Part shown: positions 26,005 through 41,699 of the stretch, piece by piece
Numbering within the stretch: the stretch's first letter is position 1
How the letters are laid out: each line of letters starts with the position of its first letter
DNA from: Oppiella nova
Lineage: Eukaryota; Arthropoda; Arachnida; Sarcoptiformes; Oppiidae
Assembly: GCA_905397405.1 (NCBI GenBank)
Contig: CAJPVJ010000028.1
Coordinates: forward strand, 1 to 59,823
Direction of reading: 5' to 3'
Length of the DNA stretch: 59,823 bases
Program-made: the position numbers and the translations under genes
Notes under the pieces: generated by a model
Told to the model about the DNA's origin: nothing
The model's input: only the letters and a program-made list of their open reading frames with translations
Database searches by the model: none

Positions 26005-29000
26005 GTTTGTTGATGAGTATGATCTCATAGTATATGATATACTGTGATATTAGTGTCCAAAAGTGAGTACATCTGCTCATCTGAAGGCGTGGTCGATGAG
26101 GAGGTGTTGTGCAGCACTGGGTCTCCCCTTCGGGTGCATTGCTCTGTGTCTGTGCTCTGATAGCATCACTCAAAGCGCACAAGTATTTCACTGCGATTTG
26201 AGTTGAGTCTCCATCATCTCATTGATTGCTTGTGAACACCATATAAGCCATGCTTTCCATTAGTAGAGTACTCACTACGGTGTGCCGTACCTACCATTTT
26301 ATGCCTCGCACTGTCATCAGTGTAGGCGCTCTGATGGCAAATTGATGGCTCAGACAATAAATTTAGTGAATAACAAATCTACGATATATATACTCGACTA
26401 TACAAAGCACCAAAATTAGATAATCACTGATTTCTAGCTCTAAACACAGTATTATTGCTTTATTACTAATACATTGCATTAATGTTATGCTAAAATACAT
26501 TCCATAGTATAGAATCCATACAACTATTAACATTACATTGTATTTCCCGTTTTAATCTCATATAGTTATATACAGTAGTTATGGATTAATGTATGTTTGT
26601 GAAAAGTATATTACATATAAATTTATTGTTTAAGACAATTATTTTAAGTTTATATATAATTTGCACTTAATTTCTATACAAAACAAAATGACACGACTTT
26701 TCTGAACTCCTTTTATCCAAAGAAATATCACATTTTAGTGAAACAATTTGAATGAATTATTCAGTATTTTCTTGATTCTCACGCTTTTAGATAAGAGTTA
26801 TGCCTTTTAAAACAAATATAATTCATATCAAAACTAATTTAATGTTAACTCTAGTTGTTTTATGTGTATATATTGTGCAGTGATTTGATTTATTTTACTT
26901 TTTATATATAAAAATAAACAAAATTTAAGAAAAATATCATTTTTATTGTGCTTCTGTTTGTGTGAGAAAATAATTTTGAAAATATTGTTAAGGAATTCAT
27001 TGTAAAAACAGTTGAAAAGTAAGCAAAAAATAGAGTAAATTATTTGGTGAAATAATTTGATAATTGTTGCGCTATTCGTATGCATTGTATGTTCAAGTGT
27101 TATAATACGGTATATATTCAATGTATTCAATGTTAATGATTGTGCAATGAATTTGTGATTTCGTGATGATTACAATGATTTTGAGTCAAAAAGGTAGCAC
27201 CAATTGGACGATATTTGATGTAATAATTCTTACAAAATGTTTTTGTCACGTAAAGTGCTGTTGTAGTCACGGAATATACACCAAAATAATCATTTTTATC
27301 CGTCAAAACCATTACAGACACACACCATATATCGTATATATGCATATAGACAGAGGGTATGATATTTTACATACCATACTTACATTTGGACATCGCTTAC
27401 ATCCTAACCATTGAACCCCTTTTATAAATTGTGTGATTTGGTCGCAAAATTAAAGATTCATATATTATTTAGATGTGCTTTTATATTATTATATAACCAT
27501 TGCCTACCATTCCCTGAGCATCGTATCCATGAGTCCAAACACGCGATTAAATACTTTTTACAGTAACTCTATACAGTTTGATATGCTCTACAATAAATAC
27601 CTGTCCGACCATCTAAAGTATGTGTGCAGTCACTAGTAGTGCAATAGTAGTGCAAAAGACAATCGTTGTGTCAATAAATGATAGTCATTTCATAGTATGA
27701 TTTTTAGGACATTCCCCCAAATCACTCCAATTCACGCAAATATCAATACAAATGAAAACATATTCTTTGAAAATAACATTTTCTCTTATTTTATTGTCAC
27801 ACAATATTCTGATTGCAATGTAAAGTCTCGTAATAAAAGGTTATATCTTTTATAACAGTAAGTTATTATATAATACAGTACTAACAATTATTATATACTA
27901 CTACAACCAAATTATTAGATATTATGAACTAATTAAAATAAACAAATTTATCATTTAAATTACTGATACTAAGTTAATATTATTGTATTTATAAGTCTTT
28001 CAATTATAACTTATATAAGATCAATATTAACTTAATATAAGAAAGTAATTGTAATTGCTTCCATGAAATTTATGTAATATATCTTTGTACAAACTTAACA
28101 ATTTTTTGTTGGCATTCATTTTATTTTTATACACAATTTTCTCACTTATATTACAAAAGGTCCAGAGCTTAATCTTTAAGGTTGACTGCCTTTCCAATGT
28201 TACTCACCAAAACTTTTACAACCCCATACCATACCATCAAATATTCATTTCCATGAGAGACCGATAAATACATGATTTTTGCAAACATTTTATTTTTGTC
28301 CCTCAATTCCCACACACTCTCCACACCCGGTGTACAACATTTGCTCTATTATTGAAATGCATCCCAAAATCAACTCTCCATTGCTATCATTCAAAGTGTT
28401 TCTATCAATTAAATATTGACAGAAATATTCAAATGAAGTAATTATTTAGTATTAAATCTATTTTTAATAGACGACGACACAAAATTATACATTAATTTTC
28501 GTACAAATTAAAGCATTTAATGTTATGTTTTGGTTACAGAAAATTGTTTCTCTATTCACATGTTCTCATGTGATTCCTGGGATATACTCCGATATAATTA
28601 GCAAAAATATTTTTTGAAGGCAACGGAAGGGTTAGAGAAATAGACAATATTTTTGGTTTTTAAAAACCTGACATTTATGGGCCTAATATTTTTGGGTATT
28701 TTCTCAATCATTTCTGCGTTAATTATTTCCTTTGAAATTAACTCTTTTTGTCGTTAAGGTCTTCTTGCATATAATGTCTACAATTAATACAAGATTTGTC
28801 TCTCTCTTCATGTGTTGTCCAATCATTGATTGAGTAGAAAACATTTGGAAAAACTTCTGAATTAGTGAATGAATGTCTGAAATACTAGGCCTCTAATTAT
28901 GGGGACCACTAATCGTTTGGTGGGTTAGATAAGAATCTACTTTTTCTCAAATTGATTGCATTTTGTATAGATATCATTGAATCAAATCTCATGAAATGTA

Positions 29001-30561
29001 TCTTTAAATAAAATCTAAATTTATATAACGAAACAAATAATATTACGGAATTCATGTAATTGTGTATTCATTGCACGGATTGTCCATAGTTATGAATATC
29101 AATTGTAATGAATTCAAATGAAATTAATTCAAACACAAATTAAAAATAATAGTCATAATATATTATATTTTTCGATATACAAAATACACATTGTTATTGG
29201 ATATTACAAAAAAACCCGATTTTCTTAGTTTGTCTGAATATTTGAGAGTAGTCAACAGAAAGTATTATAATTTAGATAAAGTATTTTTGGTGTAAATTGC
29301 ATATGACTCACATAACTAAATATTTTTTATTTGATTGACAGCACATTATATGCTTTATAAATAGATAATTATTTTGTGTTTTTGTGCAATTTTCGATTAA
29401 AACGTGCAAATAATGCTAGTATAAATTGAATTTAAAAACTTGCTTATTTCTTGTAATACAAATCGAAATCTGAATTCAATTCATATTTTTCTAAACCATA
29501 ATACTATCTGCCATTCATTTTGATTGAATTTATTATATTTAATAAATGTATAAAAATAATGAAATATTGTAGATATGCTGTTATTAGGATTTCTTGGTTG
29601 CATATATATAATAGGAGCTTTATAGTAAATAGTATTTACTAAATACCTTTAAATAAGACAATCAATTATTGAAATGACTAATTGATAACCAAAACTAATT
29701 ATTCGTTCATTAATCAAATTTTGCAATTCATATGATTGTGATTAGGTTAGAGATTTCCGAGAAAGCAATAGAAAGTGAATTTCATTTTTATCTAATTTAT
29801 AAATTATAAGAAATTCAGTAATTATTGATTGCATTCATAAATCAATGAGAATACAAGTTTGTATTTTACAAATGTCTCACATATTTAATTTAATAATTAT
29901 ATTTAAGGTGATTCTAAATATAACTTTATTTTTGAGATTTTTGTTCAGAATATATCATAACTTGTTTTCAATTATAGATAATCAGTGATGGATCGAGAGG
30001 TTAGTCTTGGAGTCACTTTTAATAAATGATGAGAATATTTAGTTTATTTGATTCTCACGTTTAACTGAATCCGAAACAATTTTGTCACCAAAAAAATATT
30101 TGTCTCGAAAAATATGAAATTCTTGTCATTTGTATGAATCACCAAATTAGTGAACGCATCGAATAATTCAAGAATTTATAGAATTAAAAGTTCATTGAAT
30201 TTAAACTAATGTTTAGATAATTGTAAAGATAATCAAAAATAACATATTTTTCATTTTTCTACTAATAATATTAAAACTATCGACAAGTTTTCACGTTAAA
30301 TAAAAATATATGTTTTGAAACTAATGAAAATACCATTTGATTTGACGATTAAGTTTTCAGAGTTGTTGAACAAAAATAAAATACGATTAGAAAACGGCCG
30401 GTAATGTCGATCATAATTAATAGTTAGATCTATTATATCAGATGAAACGTTTGCTTTTGAAAAAATCAATACTAAAAACTTACATAACTTTATTACCAGT
30501 GCTTGTCATTGATATAACTACTGGTGTGTTATTAAAGTGAAACAGTAGCTGAATGGTGGAC

Positions 30562-30605
<44 letters not shown>

Positions 30606-32449
30606 GATGTGAACATATCTGTGCATCAAATGAGATGTTTGATTGAGTTGTCTTCACTCTCTGGTCTGTATTTAATGCAAATGTCAGTACAGTATTAGCT
30701 GAGACTCATGCACTGATTGACAGTTGAGTGCATAATATGCCTTTCAGCGCTTATTTGTTGTCGCCTTCCAAATACATGGAGTCCTCATTTGGGCGTTCAA
30801 TGTCTGCACTCGTGTTTAAGCCAAAGCCTAAACACCATATCTATAGAGAGAAATATTTTCTCAAATCAAAACTGTTTTCTCTACTTATGTTAAATGGCAT
30901 GAAGTAATCGATAGCTTTTAATTTGATTGAAAATATGACTTTTTTGTGACTGAATTTCTTATCGCTGATAAGACTTAAAGCCTAACCACAAGAGTGGTGA
31001 TGAATGGTCTGACTGTTGATAGGTTTTGCTGATATGCTGTCAAATGTCAACCACTCTGTCATCGCATCACAATATGCGTCTTTAGGGCACAAATTTCTAA
31101 AATATCTTCATTTCAATAATGTTTTGACAATTTTGTTTTCTTACTAATTCTTTGTCTGCATTAGTGATCAGTTGTGGTACTGTGGATGACATCCCACAGT
31201 CTCTCTATGAGTGTCTGTGTGTTTACCATTAATTGTTATGGTATGCAAATTGTTATCATTTAGCATTCAATTACATAATCAACAAAATAATAATGACATC
31301 ACATATAAAGTAATGATTTTTGTGAACGCGATTTCGTGTGCTTTTTGTTTCTCCTGAATATCATATTTAATGCTTAACTCATAAATGGATTCAACAGTCG
31401 TTTGGAAAACACTAAACACTAAGAAAAATATAATACAGAAAAAAACATTTGTTTTGTAGACATTTCTATGGGAATCCAACCTAATTCACAATAATTATAA
31501 CTCTTTGAACCGAATTTATTAAATGTTTTTAAATATTTGGTTTTGATTTTTATTTATTTTAGTTTGCTTTTCATATTATAAAAGCAAAAATATTAATAAA
31601 CTTTTATTATTAATGTTTAAAAGAACTATAATTTATTTAAATTATTTAACAATAAAAACGTATAATTTATACCCCTTTCCCATGACTTGATTAGTACATG
31701 AAAAATATCTCTTTTCTACATAAGTCTACAAACATATAGTTTATTTAATTTCAATTTGAAAACTAAGTTATTGCTTATTTTTATAACTGGTTTTCACTTA
31801 TGGATCGATTTACATTCATTGAATTAGTTTTCAATATTTATATTTCTGTCTATTTATAAATTGAGTTTATTTTCAAGTGATTTCTCAGCACATGTGTTTG
31901 TAACTAAAATTTAAATAATATTATTCAAATATATGGTGTATTTGTATTATGGAAATGGAAGTAATGGGAAACATAATAAATTATATTCATTTGTCTATTG
32001 ATTTAAATATACTTTTTGTTTTGCATATTTATAAATGTATGTGAAGCATAAGTCGTGTAGTAATGGTCACAATTATAGAGCAGATCCGTTAACCAATATC
32101 TCATAAATAAAATACTAGTCCATTATCACCACTACACACAGTCTACCCATACATTGGGTTCAAATTATACTGAAAGCTGACAGTTCTCTATGAAAACTCT
32201 TATTCTCGTCGCCGTTCACAATATTCTGGAGCCGGCGCTCGCAATATATGCACTGATGGTTGGCTGAGTTTCATACCTTTCCGCAGCGAATATACCATAA
32301 TATGCAGGTGTAGTGACTCAGATCCCGAGCCTAATATTGTATGCATGAAAGAAACCTAAAAATAAGTGAATACTCGATCTGTGATACACATATATATTGT
32401 ATAAAAACATAGACTTCCACTCAATCCTAAATATTAATTAAACACAAAC

Positions 32450-32489
<40 letters not shown>

Positions 32490-35400
32490 AGTAATGAATT
32501 TTTCTATCTCTCTATTCATTATATTCTCACCGAAAGAGTGCCATTAAAAGTGTATTGAATGCGGGAATTTTAATATGTTTTTAATATTGTAATGCAGTCA
32601 CAGGAAATTTTATTCAATAATTTATATCCTATTATATTTTGTTATTGATTCACATGTATATCAAAAAACAAAAATATGCTTTATTTTTAAACAAATAATT
32701 TGCTGACAGAAACAATATATCATTTTGTTGACGATGTAATCAATAATTGAGTGTTCAATGCAATATACACCCAATCATTCAGTATTGCAATGGAGTGTCA
32801 TTTCAGGACTGAATTATTTTGTGAAAAGTAATCAACGATTTAAAGAGGTGTATGAATAGACTGTAATAAATGTGGATCGGAATCAATCTTACATTGGTGT
32901 GTAATCTTCTTAGTGTTTATTATCTACAGATTGACATAAAATAATTATAATTTCCATTATATTTACGTTGACTGTCATTGTGTGTGCAATGCATCACATT
33001 ATGAACATTGAGATAGAAAGTGGACTCACAGACAGTCTATACGCTGTAGAGTAGTTCAGTACTGATGTACAGTATAGTAGTGAAGAGTAGAGTATATTTT
33101 TATTGCTTATATTGTTGTTGTATTGCATATAATTCTCGTATTGTATTCAATGATAACACTGAAAGCTTTTATTGTGTTTTGACTCGACTTGTGCTCTATT
33201 ATGTTGAGCCCCAGTCTCCGCACCGCCAATATAATGGTGGGGACTGTTGGGTAGACCAGTGTATGGAACCCATGTAGGGAACCAACAAATTGACTGAAAT
33301 GATACATAACTAACAATAATGGCATTGTGTTAAACAATGCACAGGTATTGAATAGAGCTTTCGGTTCCAAATGTTAGCCCTTATTAGACAATTGTTAGGC
33401 ACTGTTACCACTGCCACCAACAACACCAGTCACAACCTTCCCATTGAACACGCGTTTTATACCTCATAATATGTTATATGTTATATGTTATACTGTTCAT
33501 TTCCATTCAATTTATTCTCTATTCAAATCATAAATCATTTGATTTTTATTATAAATATTGAGCCGTATAATTGTAAAACTAGTTAACAATTAATGTATTT
33601 CTCAATTACAGTCATTCAAGTCAGTGATCAGTCTTTGTCTCATTTGATGATATGCTCTCTCTCTCTCTCTCCCTTTCTTTCTTTCTTTCTTTCTTTCTTT
33701 CTCTATGTAATACACATTCAAGTATTTGATAAATATTTTCAATATTTAATAGTGTAATGCATTTATTGTCAGTTTTTGTTGATATAATGCCATAAATCGT
33801 GTGATAAGAAGACATGTCATTCATAAATAAATATTAAATATCTAAATATATATTATATTTATATATATTATCCACTCATTTGTCTTTCCATTATCTCTCA
33901 TTCTAAACACACTTTCCAAAAAACAACATTCATTTGTATAATTAAATCACAAAAATCATTAAAAGTAATTACGAATTAATTTATATTTTCCTAACTGTTT
34001 GTCATTTTAAACAAAAATAATCATCACTTAAACTGATTGTCATTTAAACTCTATAATTATATTAGGTTTAAATATGTTTATGTTATTTAAAACTTACATT
34101 TATTAGTAATTTGAGACAATTGTTTAATACGAAAAAATATTATATTTTCATTTGTTTCTTCTCATTACAGTTGCCGTACATAAAGAGCGCGAACGACAAG
34201 GTATTCACGAGTCGATGGCTCACCACAAATCAGCGCCCCGTGAGCTCCTGTATCCCGAAGCCCTAATGGAGGGCGATCTCATACTCCAGGTAAACACAGA
34301 GCCAAACAAACATGCATTTAATTTGTGATCAAATATATAGTTATTATATTAATGGTTGAGTTACTATAGAATATCGATCTGCTTTCTCTGTTAATATGGA
34401 AAAAGTTTTTATTTCAAACTCCACTCGTTTTATCATAGAGTGTACTGCCCTTCCATTCATTCACATAGACTTCCCTCAGACTATTTGATACTCATATTGA
34501 CTTTTTATGTGATATTCACTTCAATGACATGAACGTCAATATACACTGTACGGACTCTTTATAATAGAGTACTAGTAATATAATTTTATTTCTATTAACA
34601 TAATTGAATATATGATTGCAAATGAGTACTACAAATGGCTAACTCTTGTATAATGTTCTTATTATAAAATGTTTATTCAATTCTTATATAATTTGAGTCC
34701 ATTTATAACAAATGTCTTTGTTTCCATAGAAATACAAAAAAAATAATCTCTCGCCTAAAACTCTATAGCGAAATGTCTATTTTTATACACAATTATAGTG
34801 TAACTTTATTGTAAAAGAGCATAACTTTTAACAACAATTCCCGTCGACCGCCCTATTGATGGCTTTTGTGATTGAATTGGCTATAAAACGGAAGTCAAGT
34901 ATTTTTTTGTTAAAAATATAGAAAGAATTAATTTTTTCTAAATTCAGCCCACTTTTACTCCCCAATGAATAACTTCACTCAAACTTATTGTAATTTTTCT
35001 AAAATAATATAAAACATTATTATGACAACACAATACAAAAGCATTCACTCTATAATAATAAGTGATATTATTGTATGCGAGAGAGAGAGAGAATGGAGTT
35101 TGGAAAGTAATATGTGCTGACCTTAACAATTGTCGCACACAATCAGTCACGCATAACAAGTTTGTAGTGAAATCCGTTTCAAATACTTACTGAATATTAC
35201 ATCAATTTATATACCAGTCCTCCCTTTGACACTAACTCTCACTTACGTTAATTTCTGTACGTATTTCTCATTTACAGCTGACTTTCTATTTTCTATTACT
35301 CGATTAGTATTTTAATGACTTTTATGATAAAAAATAAAGAAACAGAAAATATTTTGTTAGGATGTGAATAGATATGAGACAAACACTTGTTTCCGGACAG

Positions 35401-36071
35401 TTGTATATTTGAGTCCCTCATTCTTATCATTAGAAACATTCATTTGTGTTGTGTATTTGTCGGCTATTTCCCTCAATTTCTACTGGCTCATTATTATATT
35501 GTGTCGACACTTAAACTAATTCCCATTAATTGTATGAACGACCACTGAAAACGTATAATTTTTAATTTTTTGCATTAATGATCAAATACATGTATGTCTA
35601 TAGACTCTGTAGAGTGTTATCGATTTCTCTACTGTCGGTATCTATTCAGTATTCAAAGGGATGACAATTTTATGAATAAATTATAGCCAAACGTGTTGTG
35701 CATGATATGCATACTAAATATTATATTTAATAACAGTTGTAGTAATTGTCCACAAAACGTAGTCCAAAAGAGAAATAAATACAATTGAAAAGTGCAACTG
35801 TATCTAAAACTAATAATTTTATATAATTTACAACAAAACATAATGCATTTGTAAATGTAGAATTAAGATATTTTATTTAAAATATTTTGAAATGTAAAAA
35901 TTAAGTGAAAACTAAAACACAACTGTATTTATAACTCAATTTGTCTAATTTGTTTGAGACATACATTTGTTCACTTGTAGTGTATATTATGTGTAAAATT
36001 AGTTTCTAAGATTTGGAAAATATAAATTACTTTTCCCAACAAATTCCTCAATCATTTTGCTTATGAGTGGC

Positions 36072-36115
<44 letters not shown>

Positions 36116-36627
36116 ACCGACAAAGTTATCACATTTTTTCAATTTATTGCAAACAATTTCTTTCTTATTTTCCCTTATTTTGTAGATTTATATAAAATTC
36201 TTATATAAATTATAGTCCAATTTATTTAGAAAATAAGAAAAATATATTTTAGAAAAATTGAAATTTGTATTTTGTAAAACAATTTCGCTCCTAATGTGTA
36301 CAGGCATTGAATATTGATGAAAAAATGTTACATAAATTTCGATCAATTCTTTTCCTACCAAATGATAGATCAATAATCCATTAATTTCAATGTTATTAAC
36401 GTTTGATATATTTTTCCCATAAAATATTTTTCACTTATGAATCTTAGATTAGTTTTATAGGTGTGTCCTTCAAGTTCTCAGTCCATAACTTTTACATTTA
36501 ATGCCTTTATTTCCTTCTTTTGCATAACTTTTGCTTTCAATTTGTGTTCCCAAAGAAAGCCAATATTTTTAGAAAGAAAGACAGACTTATAAAGTGTGTG
36601 TGTGTGTGTGAGTGAGTGAGTGAGTGA

Positions 36628-36665
<38 letters not shown>

Positions 36666-38191
36666 AGATATGAATTTGATTGCTTGATATGAATATAAAT
36701 CTTTAAAAAATTAAATTTCACGGTAAATGACGTACTATTCGGGGTCATATTTTAGAAAATTAATAGTTTTTGGCATTTATTTGATGAATGGGTGACATAA
36801 TTGAAAGTATTACATAATTTATATTATAAACAACAATATGTATGTATTTATGCAATTTTGTTCAGTATTTATATACAATATAATTGTAATAAAAAATATA
36901 CTGTAATAGTAATACTAGTAACATAAATAGTTACATGTAATGTTGGTAAAAATTGCTGAGAAACAAAGCACATACACATATTGAATACAAAATAAGTGGA
37001 GGAATGGCATTTAGAGCGCCTACCTATTACTGTATAGTTTGTCAACAATCATAGAGAACCTAATAGATGCCTTTCAAAGCATAACCTAATATGAAATAAT
37101 TGTAATAATAATTGTGAACGAAATTATTTAAATGCAGTACTAATTGAAGTCCTATTTATACAATAAAATGGTATACAATATATACGTCTGTAAGCCTTGT
37201 TAGAGAAATATGTATTTCAGTGTCATTTGCTGTCATTTGTTTGGATGATATATTACTGTCTGTAAAACTATTACAACAATTAAATTTAGCCAAAAAATGG
37301 TAACTAATTACAAATTCTTTTAAATCTGGATATACTTTTTAAGTCATACTGTATAGAATACAGTATTAATGCCGTGTACTGTACTATAGTATATACTTTA
37401 TATTAATGACATTTTATTTTTAATTCTCATTTTTCACATTACTTTATGTGTGAGTGATATGAATGTGATTGTAATCACTGTTTAATGGATTGTTTGGCAT
37501 GTGATGAATGATACAAAAAGATATTTCTCTTCATTTGCAATCATATTGTGTTTAATAATAAACTATCTCTTTCCATATTATTATTATTATATAATTTATT
37601 TGTTTTGCGCCAACATTTGTGCCATTATTTGCATGTTGGTAATGACTATTTAAATGAATTTCTACCAAAACTCAACGGAATAAATATTCCCAAAAATTCT
37701 TTTACATTAATGAATATTCTGATCACAAATAATAATTATCCATACATTTGAATATGATTTAAGCGGTTGTAGTAATAGTGTACACACTTTTCATGTGATT
37801 AATGTATTTATAATTGAAAAATCTTATAAACAATAAAAAAAAGTTGTAATTAGTATTAATCTAATGACTAGTGAATAATGATTTGATTGTTTTTCAGGCA
37901 TTAAACGGATTTCTACTAATACTCACCTGCGATGGAGAGGTCTTCTATACCTCACATACAGTCGAAACATATTTAGGCTTTCATCAGGTAATCACTACTT
38001 TTATCATTGTTTCTGTACTACAGTATGTCATACTGTTTACATGTGTATTTGCTTATAATATGTTTTCAAGTTCTATTATTCTAAACCACTGTTGGTTTAT
38101 GATCTCATTAATGACCATTTTCATTCAAATAACAGTTTCATTTATATTAAATAATAAGTTTATTAACAGCTGTAAGATTTTGTTTTAAATA

Positions 38192-38222
<31 letters not shown>

Positions 38223-38813
38223 CTATTTAATTCATATCTGACTAATTTTATCATAATATATAGATATAACATAATACAAAACATACTTATACACCAATTG
38301 ATAGATTTAATTTTTCCTTTACTGTATATAAAGTTTTGTTATTATTTTTTTGTCCTTTAAGTTTGAATAAAGTTTAATTGTTTGCTATGAGTTAGCAATC
38401 GATCAAAATAAAAAATATTATACTTATTATTATGACATTTAGTGCTTCTGTTTTCAAACTTATCTTAAAGTACCGGTAAAATCAATTTCTATTCATTTTT
38501 TGGTCGTTTGAAACAAAAATCATTTATGTTTTGAACTCATTTGAAACAAAATATTTCTTGTTTTGTATTTTTAAAACTCAATACAATTGAGATTATAATT
38601 GCAAATCTAATGTATTTCTAATTAGTGTTCGAATAATACACCGAATACTATACACTAATTAGTAATTATAGCTCACTTTCTCTCACAAATAATCAGTCAA
38701 TTTTGACTTAAAACAAAATTATTTTTCACTTAGATTTGAGTATTTGAAGTCAAAAAATATTTGAACACATTTTATAAATTAGTTATAAATGAATGAATGC
38801 CGACATCAGTTAC

Positions 38814-38858
<45 letters not shown>

Positions 38859-41662
38859 TTTAGACAAAACCTGAGATAGCTAATATATTATGTTAAGATT
38901 TTTTAAGAACACTAAATCTTCCGAAAAATAAATAAAAACAACACAAAAATCTTAATTAAATTTGAGGATTTGTAATAATTTGAAACAAAAAATAATAAGT
39001 TTTTAGTAGAGAACGACTTTACTCTTAATATACAGTATCGCATATTTAACGAAATGCTATTTTCACCCAAAAATTTACTCAAAACAAGTCTTAAATTAAA
39101 TATAATTTTCCCAAACATTTTCGCCACTTATTTACCGGTAAATGGACACAAAAAAATATTAACTTTTAATGCTCTATACTTATAGTTAACTGGTAAGGAA
39201 AAAAGTTATTTTTGTTTTTATTATTGTTATTATTGTATGTAAAACAACTTGAAACTAGCGGTTGCCAACAGCTAAATGTGTGATACATATGCGACACTAA
39301 ACTTAAATTTATATTTTATTATCGAAAAACAGGTAAAAAGAGAGTGAGAAATAAGGGCGTGAAGTGTCTAAAGTGCCTAAAGTTTGCCAAAAAGGAGTGC
39401 AAAAAACCTTTAGTTAGTGTCAGAGAGAAGAGCACCGACACCTTAACAGTCAATTCATTTTAGCTATCATTACCGTCATTATATTGTTTCAACAAATATA
39501 ATGCAATTCTTGTTTAATTATAAATATTCATGTCATTAAAATTATGGCAATAAACTGATAGTGAGAGTAAAAACTAGTAACTTGTAACAAAATAGTTGTA
39601 TATTTAATATTATACTATAAAAGTTATTTTGAATTTAAAACTAGTTTGCTTATTATAATATTATATATAATTTAATTAAATAGTGAAAGAATTGTACGGG
39701 TATTGTGAGAGTGTAGCACAGGTACAGTATATTACGTACAACTCACCTATTCATATTATACAATAATTGAGTGTATGTATGGCTGCACTGCAATGCCTAC
39801 ACTTTGTAGAGCCTTTGCAAGCCTTTGGCAAAATGTGTGCCTTTTACTTATGAGCCGAGATAGCTCAGTTGGGAGAGCGTTAGACTGAAGATCTAAAGGT
39901 CCCTGGTTCGATCCCGGGTCTCGGCGCACTAACTTTTTATATGAATTAATTAATTCATACATTTTTCTCTTATGTTTTATTCATTTAGTTATTATTTAAA
40001 TTATTTTTAATTTTTTATCTAAAGATATTATATAAGATATAAGTGAATTTGTCAATTTTATGTAGTGTTTTTATACATTATATAACTAACATGTGGGGTA
40101 TCTAGTAAATATTATATACATATCAATTCTATATCCCTTTTTAATAATTTAAGATCAACAAATTAAGAGTAATAAATTATATCAATATAAGCTTAATATA
40201 CAGTATATTGGGAAATAAGTTTTCTTGTTTATTATGAATCAATTATTACATGTATGTATTATATAACTTAATCCTTTCTCTAGAATCTAGAGTCTAGATA
40301 CTTTCATTTATACAAGTAGTCTATTTTTGGAAAAAATAATTAAACTAAAAAGTTTTTTAGTAAACGGATATGATAAACTAATTTATGTCAAAAATCATAA
40401 TAAAAAGTGAACAGTGAAATAAAAGTTACATCAAATAAAAATGCACTCAAATGTGAGCCAAAGTAGTGTCTGCAGTCGTCCTTTAAGTTTAAGCAATAAA
40501 TTAAAGAAAATACAATTTAATTGCAATTATGTTGGCGTTTGGCGTAGCAATCGATGCATGCATTTCTCATTTCATACAATTGTAATCAACTATTTTTGAA
40601 TTTATTTTCTTCTTTCAAACCTTCAAATCTTTAGAAATCTTCCAATTTATTTATTTTTGAAATAAATACTGAATACAATTTAAAGCATAATAAATTATAT
40701 ATAATTATGTATATAAATAGTATTTATTGTGTTTACTATTTTGCACAATATTTACGACAATTAGAGTCAAATTGTATTTAAATAAATTTTAACTTTTTTC
40801 TTCCGATTTACACGCCTTTGAATACAGTAGTGTTTATATACTAAATTTTTATACTTATTAGTTTCTATTACACTATTAAACTACTGTTTGGCACTGCTTT
40901 GTGATAAATGTATTTGTTGATTGTACCTTTTACATTCATAATTTACTCTATTATATGTCTTATGCTTTTAAACCTCATAATTCTCAATAAATTTCCTTTT
41001 TTTAATAAACATTAAAACCTATTTTGTATATTAAATGCTATGATAAACTTATTAAATGCTATTTGTAACTTGTAAAACACCACATATCTTAAAGCAATTA
41101 ATTTTCACATTAATTCTCAAAAGAATTTAAAAATAAAAATTTGGCAAAATTAATGTCCGATTATCTTATGTAATACACGGGTAAAGGTGTAGGCAATCAC
41201 TCAAATTGTTAATTAGAGTCCTGGTTAATATATTTTTAAAAACTTTACTTAAAATACAATTTAAAGTTAATTATAATGTGCTCCTAAATAGGTCTTTAAA
41301 TACAAAATGACTGATAAACGGCTCAGTGTTTAATAAATGTTTTCAATAAATATGATGGCTCTTTGCCTTTAAGCTCTATAGCCTTAGATATCTGACAATA
41401 CATATTGTAAGAAATTTCCCCCAATATGCTGTCATAAAATATGAAATTTAATTTATGTCTGACAGTGAGAGTTAAGACTACTAATAATTACTAGTAAAAC
41501 CAAAACTTTTTTGTTGTCTATTGTATCAAATCTCATATTCTGTAATATTATATTATTTTATTATTTACAATGTAAGAGTGCAGACTAACTACTTTTAAGA
41601 GAACATTAGCACCTGTCCTGCTATCGTTCCCATTTATAATCGCATTTCTATTCATTTTTTAT

Positions 41663-41699
<37 letters not shown>

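Larger units (their letters stand above)
18006..34170 (+). other. spineless intron 2 (16.2 kb)
   Basis: Largest intron. Contains eleven GA/CT tracts, a (TTTC)n run within 33655-33703, a 9-bp tandem repeat at 18942-18974, and small islands of balanced composition near 19960-20160, 26080-26340 and 32200-32340. No coding sequence recognised. Confidence 0.8.
34290..37897 (+). other. spineless intron 3 (3.6 kb)
   Basis: AT-rich; three GA tracts (35079, 36075, 36594). No other structure seen. Confidence 0.8.

Noticed and set aside
39756-39962. Minus-strand open frame over the tRNA gene (contains [20 protein letters not shown])
   Set aside because: This is the well-known false protein produced by reading a tRNA backwards.
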